Positions 26,633 through 34,782 of a stretch of 64,000 nt of DNA are shown one piece after another. The stretch's first letter is position 1. The number at the start of each line of letters is the position of its first letter. This DNA comes from Flavobacteriaceae bacterium (GTDB lineage: Bacteria; Bacteroidota; Bacteroidia; Flavobacteriales; Flavobacteriaceae). The translations under genes and the position numbers were made by a program. The notes beneath the pieces are model-generated. The model saw nothing but the letters and a program-made list of their open reading frames with translations. It did not search any database and was not told where the DNA came from. The stretch spans positions 3,162,501 to 3,226,500 of the forward strand of contig CP046177.1 in assembly GCA_014075215.1 (NCBI GenBank), given 5' to 3'.

Positions 26633-27808
26633 ATGAAAGAAGTTGTCATTGTCTCTGTTGCCAGAACTCCTATCGGGAGTTTTATGGGAAGCCTTTCTGG
26701 TATTCCGGCCCCAAAATTAGGAGCGCACGCAATTAAAAGTGCTTTGGGAAAAATCAATTTAAGTCCGGATAAGGTTGAAGAAGTTTTTATGGGCAATGTC
26801 ATTTCTGCCGGATTGGGTCAGGCTCCTGCAAAACAAGCTGCCATATTTGCCGGAATCCCGGATAGTGTACCGTGTACTACAGTAAATAAAGTGTGTGCTT
26901 CCGGAATGAAAGCTATTATGTTAGGAGCCCAGTCTATTGCACTGGGAGATGCGGATATTATTGTTGCTGGAGGAATGGAGAATATGAGTTTGATTCCACA
27001 TTATCAGCATGCCAGGCAGGGCTCTAAATTCGGAGCAATTAAGATGGAAGATGGTATGCAGAAAGATGGTCTAACAGATGTTTATGAGCAGATTGCTATG
27101 GGAGTTTGTGCCGATGCATGTGCCGATGAATATGAATTTTCAAGAGAAGATCAGGATACGTACGCTATACAATCCTATAAAAGATCTGCCGATGCCTGGG
27201 CAGCAGGAAAATTTGCCAATGAGGTAGTAGCCATTGAGATTCCACAAAGAAGGGGCGAACCTGTTGTGATGTCGGAAGATGAAGAATTTAAAAATATTAA
27301 AATAGAAAAAATTCCAAATTTAAGAGCCGCTTTTACAAAAGAAGGTACGGTTACTGCCGCTAATGCTTCTGCCATTAACGACGGAGGAGCTGCGTTGGTT
27401 CTGATGTCTTTCGATAAAGCGAAAGAACTAAATTTGCAACCTTTGGCAAAAATCATAAGTTATGCCGATGCTGCCCATGAGCCCAAGTGGTTTACAACAG
27501 CTCCGGCAAAAGCATTGCCAAAAGCGTTGGCCAAAGCAAATATGACTATTGATGATGTGGATTATTTTGAATTAAATGAAGCTTTTTCCGTAGTAGGATT
27601 GGCAAACATGAAACTCTTGGGATTGGACAATAATAATTTAAATGTAAATGGCGGTGCAGTTTCATTAGGACATCCGCTTGGGGTTTCCGGTGCCCGGATT
27701 GTTATTGCATTAACGTCTATATTGAAACAAAACAATGCAGGGATTGGTGCTGCCGGAATATGTAATGGCGGAGGCGGTGCAAGTGCAATGGTTATTGAAC
27801 GGATGTAA
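26633..27808 (+). CDS. Acetyl-CoA C-acetyltransferase (thiolase)
   Basis: 391 residues from the ATG at 26633 (MKEVVIVSVARTPIGSFMGS); the open frame extends to a TTG at 26594 but that adds an unconserved leader. Biosynthetic-type thiolase: nucleophile Cys88 in NKVCASGMKA, then NGGAVSLGHPLGVSGARI with the catalytic His and C-terminal GICNGGGGASAMVIERM, where Cys is the proton donor. Length and motifs are complete. It interconverts two acetyl-CoA and acetoacetyl-CoA, or acts in beta-oxidation. Followed 36 nt later by an NlpC/P60 gene in the same direction. Confidence 0.92.
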   Translation: MKEVVIVSVARTPIGSFMGSLSGIPAPKLGAHAIKSALGKINLSPDKVEEVFMGNVISAGLGQAPAKQAAIFAGIPDSVPCTTVNKVCASGMKAIMLGAQSIALGDADIIVAGGMENMSLIPHYQHARQGSKFGAIKMEDGMQKDGLTDVYEQIAMGVCADACADEYEFSREDQDTYAIQSYKRSADAWAAGKFANEVVAIEIPQRRGEPVVMSEDEEFKNIKIEKIPNLRAAFTKEGTVTAANASAINDGGAALVLMSFDKAKELNLQPLAKIISYADAAHEPKWFTTAPAKALPKALAKANMTIDDVDYFELNEAFSVVGLANMKLLGLDNNNLNVNGGAVSLGHPLGVSGARIVIALTSILKQNNAGIGAAGICNGGGGASAMVIERM

Positions 27809-27844
27809 TTCATACTAAATTATAGTTAAACCGGCAATTTTAAT

Positions 27845-28615
27845 ATGTGCTACGGCATTTGTAATTTGAGCATTGTTCCCCTTCGGTTGCGGCCCGACGA
27901 TACTTCGGAGATGGTTACCCAGGTATTATTCGGAGAGTGTTTTACAGTGTTGGAAAAACAAGAAAAATGGAGTGCTGTTACCTTACAATTTGATGCTTAT
28001 GAAGGGTATATAGATACTAAACAATACCTCGAAATTTCCGAAAAAACATATAATCAATTATCCAGTGAAGAAAAGGTGTATACCGGTGAGGTTTTGAGTT
28101 TTATTACAGATGCTCAACATAACCTCACTACCATTCCCATAGGTTGTAGTTTACCTTCATTTACTAATGCTACCTTTAAAATGAATTCGGAATTATATGC
28201 TTATGATGGTGTTACCTTTTCGGGAAAACTTCCTAAAGAAGAAATTGTGAACAATGCATTTTTATTTTTAAACAGCCCTTACTTATGGGGCGGTAAAACA
28301 CCTTTTGGTATAGATTGTTCGGGATTTACTCAAATGATTTATAAACTGTGTGGTTATTATTTACACAGAGATGCCAAACAACAAGCCATTCAGGGAGAAG
28401 TATTGAGTTTTATTGAAGAAAGTGAGCCCGGAGACCTGGCTTTTTTTGATAATGATGAAGGTATCATTACCCATGTAGGTATTATTATGAAAGATCATTA
28501 TATCATACATGCACATGGTAAAGTGAGAATAGATCTTTTGGATCACAGCGGTATCTATAATTTGGATACTAAAAAGCATACACATAAATTAAGAGTTATT
28601 AAAAAGATCATATAA
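27845..28615 (+). CDS. NlpC/P60 family cysteine peptidase with SH3 domains
   Basis: 256 residues, no clear signal peptide. Two SH3b-like domains (about 8-65 and 70-125) precede an NlpC/P60 domain with catalytic Cys158 in GIDCSGFTQ, His210 in ITHVGII and a polar third residue near IIHAHG. Such C40 peptidases cut D-Glu to diamino acid bonds in peptidoglycan or muropeptides; the lack of a signal and the SH3-SH3-NlpC plan resemble the recycling enzyme YkfC/NlpC type. The thiolase upstream is functionally unrelated. Confidence 0.88.
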   Translation: MCYGICNLSIVPLRLRPDDTSEMVTQVLFGECFTVLEKQEKWSAVTLQFDAYEGYIDTKQYLEISEKTYNQLSSEEKVYTGEVLSFITDAQHNLTTIPIGCSLPSFTNATFKMNSELYAYDGVTFSGKLPKEEIVNNAFLFLNSPYLWGGKTPFGIDCSGFTQMIYKLCGYYLHRDAKQQAIQGEVLSFIEESEPGDLAFFDNDEGIITHVGIIMKDHYIIHAHGKVRIDLLDHSGIYNLDTKKHTHKLRVIKKII

Positions 28616-28666
28616 GAGAAGGCTCAAAAGAAAAGAAAGATAGTTATTCGGTAAAAAAAAGAGATT

Positions 28667-28728
28667 GAGACCTTTGCAGCATTGATTTGGCTTCAAATAC
28701 AGAATATACACCTATTTTGCAAAGGTCT
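28667..28728. repeat. Internally deleted family A element (62 bp)
   Basis: GAGACCTTTGCAGC at the left and TTGCAAAGGTCT at the right enclose about 40 bp. The left half matches the right end of the full element (inverse) and the right half, CAGAATATACACCTATTTTG, matches its left end, so it looks like a full copy in reverse orientation with its middle deleted. Confidence 0.7.
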
Positions 28729-28917
28729 TAGATTATTATTTTCCAAAGTAAAAAGCTGTTCTGAAATACTCAAAACCCATGATTGTTGCGAGTATACGCG
28801 GTCTTTTTAGCTCAAAACTTTCAAACTTGAAGTTGTTTGAAATTTAAAACCGGAAAAGTATTTTTTTCTCTTAGAAAATTTAGACCTTTGCAGCTATCTA
28901 AAAAAGATAAGAATCGG

Positions 28918-29982
28918 ATGAAGAAACATAACTTTAGTGCAGGACCTTGTATGCTGCCGGATGAAGTTTTAAAGAAAGCTGCCGAGGCAATTGTTGATTT
29001 TAATGGCGAGGGTTTATCCTTAATTGAAATTTCTCACAGGAGTAAGGCTTTTATTGACGTAATTGAAAAAGCAAGGGCACTGGTTATAGAACTTTTAGGT
29101 TTGGAAAATAAAGGGTATCAAGTGCTCTTTTTGCAAGGAGGTGCCAGCACCCAGTTTTTAATGGTGGCTTATAACCTGTTAAACGAAAAAGCGGCTTATT
29201 TAAATACCGGGACATGGAGTTCCAAATCTATTAAAGAAGCAAAATTGTTTGGCCGGTTAGTAGAAGTAGCTTCGTCAAAGGACAAGTATTATACATATAT
29301 ACCTAAAGGATATAAAATTCCTACAGATGCAGATTATTTTCACTGTACAAGCAATAATACCATTTTTGGGACACAGATAAAGGAATTTCCTCAAACAAGT
29401 ATTCCACTGATTTGTGATATGAGTTCTGATATTTTTTCTCGCAAATTAGATTTTTCAGCATTTGATTTAATCTACGCGGGAGCACAAAAAAATATGGGAC
29501 CGGCGGGAACTACTGTTGTTATTATAAAAGAGGGCATTTTAGAGAAAGTAGACAGAACCATTCCTTCTATGCTGGATTATCGAGTACATATAGAAAAGAA
29601 TAGTATGTTTAATACGCCTCCCGTATTTTCCGTATATACTTCCATGTTGACTTTGGAATGGCTAAAAAATTTAGGCGGAATTCCTTTTATTGAAAAAGTA
29701 AATGAAAAGAAAGCCGATTTACTGTATTCCGAAATAGATAGAAATTCGTTATTTAATGGAGCGGCAACTATTGAAGATCGAAGCTTTATGAATGCTACCT
29801 TTATTTTAACAGATGAAAATGTAAAAGATACTTTTGAACAAATGTTAAAAGAAGCGGGAATTAATGGTTTAAACGCTCATAGAAGCGTGGGAGGATATCG
29901 GGCAAGTATGTACAATGCATTGCCATTATATAGTGTACAGGTACTGGTAGATGTGATGCAGGAATTAGAACGAGTTGGTTGA
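28918..29982 (+). CDS. serC: Phosphoserine aminotransferase
   Basis: 354 residues starting MKKHNFSAGPCMLP (28918). The longer frame from 28837 is an artefact running through a repeat fragment. PLP-dependent class V aminotransferase: the Schiff-base lysine is in YAGAQKNMGPAG (about residue 191), with ISHRSKAF near 41 and LNAHRSVGGYRASMYNA at the C-terminus holding the phosphate-binding Arg/His. Converts 3-phosphohydroxypyruvate and glutamate to phosphoserine. serA lies 92 nt downstream, so these two steps of serine synthesis are adjacent. A lone family A end, TTTAGACCTTTGCAGC, at 28877-28892 overlaps the promoter region. Confidence 0.95.
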   Translation: MKKHNFSAGPCMLPDEVLKKAAEAIVDFNGEGLSLIEISHRSKAFIDVIEKARALVIELLGLENKGYQVLFLQGGASTQFLMVAYNLLNEKAAYLNTGTWSSKSIKEAKLFGRLVEVASSKDKYYTYIPKGYKIPTDADYFHCTSNNTIFGTQIKEFPQTSIPLICDMSSDIFSRKLDFSAFDLIYAGAQKNMGPAGTTVVIIKEGILEKVDRTIPSMLDYRVHIEKNSMFNTPPVFSVYTSMLTLEWLKNLGGIPFIEKVNEKKADLLYSEIDRNSLFNGAATIEDRSFMNATFILTDENVKDTFEQMLKEAGINGLNAHRSVGGYRASMYNALPLYSVQVLVDVMQELERVG

Positions 29983-30074
29983 TTTACTAATTTACCAATT
30001 TACCAATATATTAATGTAACAATATAGCGATGGGTTAATGATTAATTGAGGGTTAAAATTTTAGATGTACAAAA

Positions 30075-31025
30075 ATGAAGATATTAGCTAATGATGGAAT
30101 GTCGCAAAGTGGAATTGACGCTTTGGAAGAAAAAGGTTTTGAGGTAATTACCACAAAAATTGCTCAAGAACAACTGGAAAATTATATCAATGAAAATAAT
30201 ATTGATGCTATTCTTGTGAGAAGTGCTACTCAAATCAGGCAGGAGTTAATAGATGCTTGTCCGAGTATAAAATTAATCGGGCGTGGAGGGGTTGGCATGG
30301 ACAATATAGATGTGCAATATGCAAAAGACCAGGGTTTACATGTGATCAATACACCTGAAGCGTCATCAAATTCCGTAGCGGAATTGGTTTTTGCACATTT
30401 GTTTGGAATGGTTCGTTTCTTACATCAATCCAATAGAGAAATGCCTTTGGAAGGAGAAATTCGGTTCAAAACGTTAAAAAAACAATATGCTACAGGTACC
30501 GAATTGCGTGGTAAAACATTGGGGATTATAGGCATGGGAAGGATTGGTAAGGAGGTTGCGAAAATTGCACTGGGAGTAGGAATGAAAGTAATTGCCACAG
30601 ATGCTTTTGTAGGAAAGACCATTATCAATGTTCCTTTTTACAACGGACAGTCTATTGATGTGGAAATAGAAACCGAGCCGGTACATGAAGTATTGAAGCA
30701 TTCGGATTTTATCACATTACATGTGCCTACTCAAAAAAACTATATTATCGGTCAAGAGCAGTTTGAAAATATGAAAGATGGTATTGGAATTGTCAATGCA
30801 GCTCGCGGAGGTGTTTTGGACGAAGTAGCATTAGTACATGCCATTGAAAGCGGAAAAGTAAGATATGCCGGTTTAGATGTTTTTGAAAATGAACCGAAGC
30901 CGGAAATTCAGTTATTGATGCATCCTAAATTGTCTTTAACACCACATATCGGAGCAGCAACCATTGAAGCACAGGAAAGAATTGGGAAAGAATTGGCTTC
31001 TCAAATTATTAGTTTATTGGAGTAA
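30075..31025 (+). CDS. serA: D-3-phosphoglycerate dehydrogenase (short form)
   Basis: 316 residues, D-isomer 2-hydroxyacid dehydrogenase fold without a C-terminal ACT domain. NAD-binding GIIGMGRIGKEVAK (about 150), catalytic Arg in NAARGGVLDE (about 239), Glu in DVFENEPKP and His in LTPHIGAAT (about 292). First step of serine synthesis from 3-phosphoglycerate; placed just after serC. The missing ACT domain means no serine feedback through that route. No serB is in the window. Confidence 0.9.
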   Translation: MKILANDGMSQSGIDALEEKGFEVITTKIAQEQLENYINENNIDAILVRSATQIRQELIDACPSIKLIGRGGVGMDNIDVQYAKDQGLHVINTPEASSNSVAELVFAHLFGMVRFLHQSNREMPLEGEIRFKTLKKQYATGTELRGKTLGIIGMGRIGKEVAKIALGVGMKVIATDAFVGKTIINVPFYNGQSIDVEIETEPVHEVLKHSDFITLHVPTQKNYIIGQEQFENMKDGIGIVNAARGGVLDEVALVHAIESGKVRYAGLDVFENEPKPEIQLLMHPKLSLTPHIGAATIEAQERIGKELASQIISLLE

Positions 31026-31212
31026 TGATGATTTTTGTTCTTTTTAAAGCTAATGAACTACCCCACACGGAATGTTGAGTAAAATGAGTTCATTAAGTAA
31101 ATGGCAAAAGAAGTTGTTAATTTCAGCTTTATATCATTGAAAAAGATGTAGTAGATAGACAAATGTATGTGATATATGAATGTTGAGCTTCATGTTGATA
31201 GACTATACAACA
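31026..31212. other. Non-coding stretch after serA
   Basis: No gene seen. It contains an imperfect inverted repeat, TAATGAACT ... AGTTCATTA (about 31050-31100), that might be an old insertion end. No T-run terminator follows serA. Confidence 0.4.
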
Positions 31213-31374
31213 GAGACCTTTGCAAAATAGTGATATATTCTGTATTGAAATTGATTTGACTTCAAATTTCTTCCTTCTCGAAAATTTTAAATCTTCAAAA
31301 CCAATGAGTTATTCCGTTTGAAAATTTTCTTCGGGCGTCGAACTTTTTTGTCAAATCAATGCTGCAAAGGTCTC
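31213..31374. repeat. MITE-like family A element, complete copy 2
   Basis: 162 bp, GAGACCTTTGCAAAATAG at the left and CAATGCTGCAAAGGTCTC at the right. Nearly identical to 26233-26395 over the whole length. Lies directly left of the BglII-like restriction-modification pair. Confidence 0.85.
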
Positions 31375-31430
31375 CAACAATGAATTATTCTTTGTTGAAA
31401 AAAGAATTTTAATCTGGTTATATAAAGGAG

Positions 31431-31438
31431 TACCTTTG
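31431..31438 (+). promoter_or_regulatory. Candidate -7 box (TACCTTTG) for the methyltransferase
   Basis: Perfect TAnnTTTG match, 28 bp before the ATG at 31467. A weak -33 candidate TTTT (31407-31410) lies 20 bp upstream. Confidence 0.4.
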
Positions 31439-31466
31439 TATTGAATATAAATTGAAATTATTAAGA

Positions 31467-32417
31467 ATGAAAGTTAAAGAATCAATAAGTGAATTTTTAG
31501 AACATATGTATCCTAATACAAGTGAAATAGTACTTGGAGACACATTACATAATCTAAAAAAAATGGATAGTAAAAGGTTCAACTTGATAATTACTTCACC
31601 ACCATATAACGTTGGAAAAGAATACGAAACAAAGACCTCAATTGAGAAATATTTAGTACTTCAAGAAAAAGTAATTAAAGAACTTGTAAGAGTTACCAGT
31701 GAAAATGGGAGTATATGTTGGCAAGTAGGTAATTATGTTGAAAAAGGAGAAATATTTCCTCTTGATGTTTTTTACTATCAAATATTTAAAAAATTAGGAT
31801 TAAAATTAAGAAATAGAATAGTTTGGCATTTTGGACATGGCTTACATGCACAAAACCGATTTTCCGGACGTTATGAAACATTACTTTGGTTTACTAAGAC
31901 AGATGACTACATATTTAATTTAGATAATGTGCGTATTCCTGCAAAATATCCCGGGAAAAGGCACTTTAAAGGACCAAAAAAAGGTCAAATATCTGGCAAT
32001 CCAAAGGGCAAAAATCCTTCTGACATATGGGAAATAGTTGTAAAGGACTGGGAAAGTGGAATGTGGAATATTCCAAATGTAAAATCAAATCACCCTGAAA
32101 AGACAGCACATCCCGCACAGTTTCCGGTGGAATTGGTAGAAAGGTGTGTATTGGCACTTACAAATAAAGATAGTTGGGTGCTAGACCCATTTGCTGGTGT
32201 TGGCTCCACAGCAATTGCTTCTTTGAAAAATTATCGAAATTCAATAGGGGTAGAAAAAGAAAAAGAATACGTAAAAATAGCCAATGAAAGAATTGAAAAA
32301 TTAAAAGAAGGCAATTTGAAATTAAGACCAATAAATAAACCTATTCATAAACCAAAGGAAAACGATAAAATTGCTAAAATTCCTGATGAATGGAAAGAAT
32401 TATATAAAGAAGCATGA
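31467..32417 (+). CDS. Type II DNA methyltransferase (beta class, N4-C or N6-A)
   Basis: 316 residues from ATG 31467; a TTG at 31452 would add five. Motif IV TSPPYNVGKEYE (about residue 43) comes before motif I DPFAGVGSTAIAS (about 241), which is the beta-class order; SPPY is usual for N4-cytosine enzymes but also occurs in N6-adenine ones. A variable target-recognition stretch lies between, with FSGRYETLLWFTK. It protects the site cut by the nuclease encoded next: stop and start overlap as ATGA (32414-32417). With a BglII-type partner the site probably centres on GATC; that is inference. Confidence 0.88.
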   Translation: MKVKESISEFLEHMYPNTSEIVLGDTLHNLKKMDSKRFNLIITSPPYNVGKEYETKTSIEKYLVLQEKVIKELVRVTSENGSICWQVGNYVEKGEIFPLDVFYYQIFKKLGLKLRNRIVWHFGHGLHAQNRFSGRYETLLWFTKTDDYIFNLDNVRIPAKYPGKRHFKGPKKGQISGNPKGKNPSDIWEIVVKDWESGMWNIPNVKSNHPEKTAHPAQFPVELVERCVLALTNKDSWVLDPFAGVGSTAIASLKNYRNSIGVEKEKEYVKIANERIEKLKEGNLKLRPINKPIHKPKENDKIAKIPDEWKELYKEA

Positions 32418-33028
32418 AAATAGCACAAGTATATTCACATTTGAATGGTGAAGAATATCTAATAGTTCATCATAAGAAATTATATCAAGAGATTAAAGAC
32501 GCTATTAAAAACATTGATGCCAATAATTTCAGAACAAAAATCAGCAAAGAAAAAAGAAAAATAGGCAATAAACTTTTTAGCCCTTTTGACCTGAATAAAG
32601 CCTTTGATAAAGAATTTGCAAAGAAAGGATGGGCGGAAAGCAGGTACTACTACTACATTACACTCAATCGCGAACTAATGGAAAAAAGTGTTTTGATGCC
32701 TGCAAATGAACAAAGACAATTTCTAATTGACAATGGAGAAAAAGAACCTATTTACAGTTATAATCAGACAGATTTCGTAAAAGATAAACTTGCTGTTGAG
32801 GTTCAGTTTGGCAAGTACTCATTTGTTGCATATGACTTATTTGTTAAGCATATGCTGTTCTACTCCGGTGGAGTTATCAATTTAGGAATTGAAATTTTAC
32901 CAACAAAGAAAATGCAATCTGAAATGTCATCCGGGGTTGCCTACTTTGAAGGAGAAGTTTATAATGTTATGAGACAAGGTAGAAACAATCCACCCGTACC
33001 ACTTTTAATACTAGGAATTGAACCATAG
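32414..33028 (+). CDS. BglII/BstYI-like restriction endonuclease
   Basis: 204 residues. The N-terminus MKIAQVYSHLNGEEYL is typical of the BglII/BstYI family. Candidate active site is Asp120 in NQTDFV, then Glu129 and Gln131 in AVEVQFGKY; the D-x8-E-x-Q spacing equals that of BglII (Asp84, Glu93, Gln95). Family members cut AGATCT (BglII) or RGATCY (BstYI); which applies here cannot be read by eye. Length is close to the family norm of about 200-225, and there is no lesion. Coupled to the methyltransferase, so an intact type II system. Confidence 0.85.
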   Translation: MKIAQVYSHLNGEEYLIVHHKKLYQEIKDAIKNIDANNFRTKISKEKRKIGNKLFSPFDLNKAFDKEFAKKGWAESRYYYYITLNRELMEKSVLMPANEQRQFLIDNGEKEPIYSYNQTDFVKDKLAVEVQFGKYSFVAYDLFVKHMLFYSGGVINLGIEILPTKKMQSEMSSGVAYFEGEVYNVMRQGRNNPPVPLLILGIEP

Positions 33029-33147
33029 AAGTAAAACACGAAAGCTGACAAAAGTTTAAAGGCTTCATTTTAAAGTTTGTTCAACTCTTTAAAACCTACA
33101 AAGAATAGCATTTTTTTGAGAAACATAAAAGTTAAAATAGTTTCCCT

Positions 33148-33813
33148 ATGAACAATATAGAAACTCGCCTTAAAAAAATACATAATACTATCCCCGGAGA
33201 GGTAACATTGGTTGCTGTTTCCAAAACAAAACCTGTTGCCGATATACGGCAGGCATATGATGCGGGCCAGCGGATTTTTGGAGAAAACAAAGTACAGGAA
33301 ATGGTAGAAAAATATGAAGTTTTACCCAAGGATATCGAATGGCATATGATTGGACACCTTCAAAGAAATAAGGTAAAATACATGGCGCATTTTGTTCATT
33401 TAATACACGGAGTAGCTAATCTTAAAACGCTGATAGAAATCAATAAGCAAGCTAAAAAATATAATCGTGTGATCAATTGTTTACTACAGACAAAAATAGC
33501 TGATGAAGACACTAAATTTGGATTATCTTTTGCGGAAATTGAAACTATTTTGAGTTCTGCCGAATATAAAAGCTTACAAAACGCACGAGTTGTCGGGTGT
33601 ATGGGAATGGCTACTCTTACTGATGATCAAGAGCAATTGGAAAAAGAGTTTTCATCATTAAAATTATTTTTTGATCACCTGAAAAAAGAGCATTCGGATA
33701 TATCCATACTCTCTATGGGAATGAGTGCAGATTATCCTATAGCTATAAAAAACGGCAGTACCATGATCCGGATAGGTAGCTCAATATTTGGTGTTAGAAA
33801 TTATAATGCTTAA
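33148..33813 (+). CDS. YggS-family PLP homeostasis protein
   Basis: 221 residues, alanine-racemase-like single TIM barrel. PLP lysine Lys26 in VAVSKTKP, FGENKVQEM (about 52), WHMIGHLQRNK (about 72), SMGMSADYP (about 190) and RIGSSIFGVR at the end; all family signatures are present. It binds PLP and balances B6 vitamers and amino acids; no catalysis proven. The 3' end overlaps the next gene by 8 nt. Confidence 0.92.
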   Translation: MNNIETRLKKIHNTIPGEVTLVAVSKTKPVADIRQAYDAGQRIFGENKVQEMVEKYEVLPKDIEWHMIGHLQRNKVKYMAHFVHLIHGVANLKTLIEINKQAKKYNRVINCLLQTKIADEDTKFGLSFAEIETILSSAEYKSLQNARVVGCMGMATLTDDQEQLEKEFSSLKLFFDHLKKEHSDISILSMGMSADYPIAIKNGSTMIRIGSSIFGVRNYNA

Positions 33814-34378
33814 TTTGTCAGGCAAAAAGAATGTGTACGCAATAATTGATATTGAAACAACTGGTGGTGAGTATAATAAAGAAGGAATTACCGAAATTGC
33901 TATCTATAAATATGACGGCTATACAGTTGTAGACCGGTTTATTAGCCTTATAAATCCGGAAAAACCCATTCAGGATTTTGTTATGAAACTGACAGGCATT
34001 CATAATAAAATGCTTCGTAATGCACCCAAATTTTACGAAGTGGCCAAACGAGTCTTAGAGATTACAAAAGACTGTATTTTAATTGCTCATAATGCCTGCT
34101 TCGATTACAGGATATTAAAAACCGAATTTTCCAGGTTAGAATATGATTTTGTTAGAAATACATTGTGTACTATTGAACTCAGTAGGAAATTGATTCCCGG
34201 TCTGGAGTCTTACAGCTTAGGAAAATTATGTAAATCTTTAGGGATTCCTATAAGTGACAGACATAGAGCTTCCGGTGATGCATTAGCAACAGTTCAGCTT
34301 TTTAAACTACTTTTGGAAAAAGATACTAATAAAGCAATTTTGAGCACCTCTGTTAATTACTTTGATAAACAGACATGA
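33806..34378 (+). CDS. DnaQ-like 3'-5' exonuclease, C-terminal half lost
   Basis: About 190 residues from ATG 33806 (MLNLSGKKNVYA). DEDDh exonuclease: AIIDIETTGG (motif I), LIAHNACFDYRIL (motif II) and DRHRASGDALAT (motif III, His and Asp). Flavobacterial relatives are usually about 450 residues with a GIY-YIG nuclease half. Here the frame ends at TGA 34376-34378, and just downstream in another frame (about 34380-34455) is RILDSLPESMGVFYIHDD, like the start of a GIY-YIG domain, after which similarity stops. So the gene is probably a remnant of a longer fusion. The exonuclease domain itself looks intact. Confidence 0.8.
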   Translation: MLNLSGKKNVYAIIDIETTGGEYNKEGITEIAIYKYDGYTVVDRFISLINPEKPIQDFVMKLTGIHNKMLRNAPKFYEVAKRVLEITKDCILIAHNACFDYRILKTEFSRLEYDFVRNTLCTIELSRKLIPGLESYSLGKLCKSLGIPISDRHRASGDALATVQLFKLLLEKDTNKAILSTSVNYFDKQT

Positions 34379-34585
34379 AAAAGAAAAATATAGCCGAATA
34401 CTGGATAGCTTACCCGAATCAATGGGTGTCTTTTATATTCATGATGACCATGGAAAAATTCATGTCCCAATAAACAAGATCGTGAGCGAATTGCTGTAGA
34501 GTTAGCAGAGAATGATGGTAAATACAAACGCGGTAAAGGAAGTCAAAAACAGGCAGCATTATTAGTCATGGTTGAATCTAAAAAT
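34379..34585 (+). pseudogene. Decayed GIY-YIG remnant and unidentified open stretch
   Basis: Frame one encodes a GIY-YIG-like beginning (LPESMGVFYIHDDHGK) and soon stops. Another frame from about 34469 reads NKQDRERIAVELAEN and GKGSQKQAALLVMVESK, and is ended by the family B repeat (ELI-stop). I cannot name the source of the second piece. The two pieces appear to be joined by a deletion. Confidence 0.5.
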
Positions 34586-34745
34586 GAACTCATTTAAACT
34601 TTTTCAATTTGCTAAAAAATTACTGTTTTCCGCTCTGTTTTTGTCTTTTTTTCCTTCCGTAGTGCTGCTATGCAACTCAAAAAACCCTTCAACAGCCCTA
34701 AAAACTTCTAATGTTCGCTTAAATCCAAAAAGTTTAAATGAGTTC
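34586..34745. repeat. MITE-like family B element, complete copy 2
   Basis: 160 bp with perfect 19-bp terminal inverted repeats GAACTCATTTAAACTTTTT / AAAAAGTTTAAATGAGTTC. If the flanking T and A are counted the repeats are 20 bp. No clear target duplication is seen. Best preserved copy in the window. Confidence 0.9.
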
Positions 34746-34782
34746 AATTTGAATTTTTTTATGAAAAAACTCCTTATTATTT

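Noticed and set aside
31050..31100. TAATGAACT / AGTTCATTA inverted repeat as a terminator or element
   Set aside because: Loop too long and no T-run; no second copy seen in the window.
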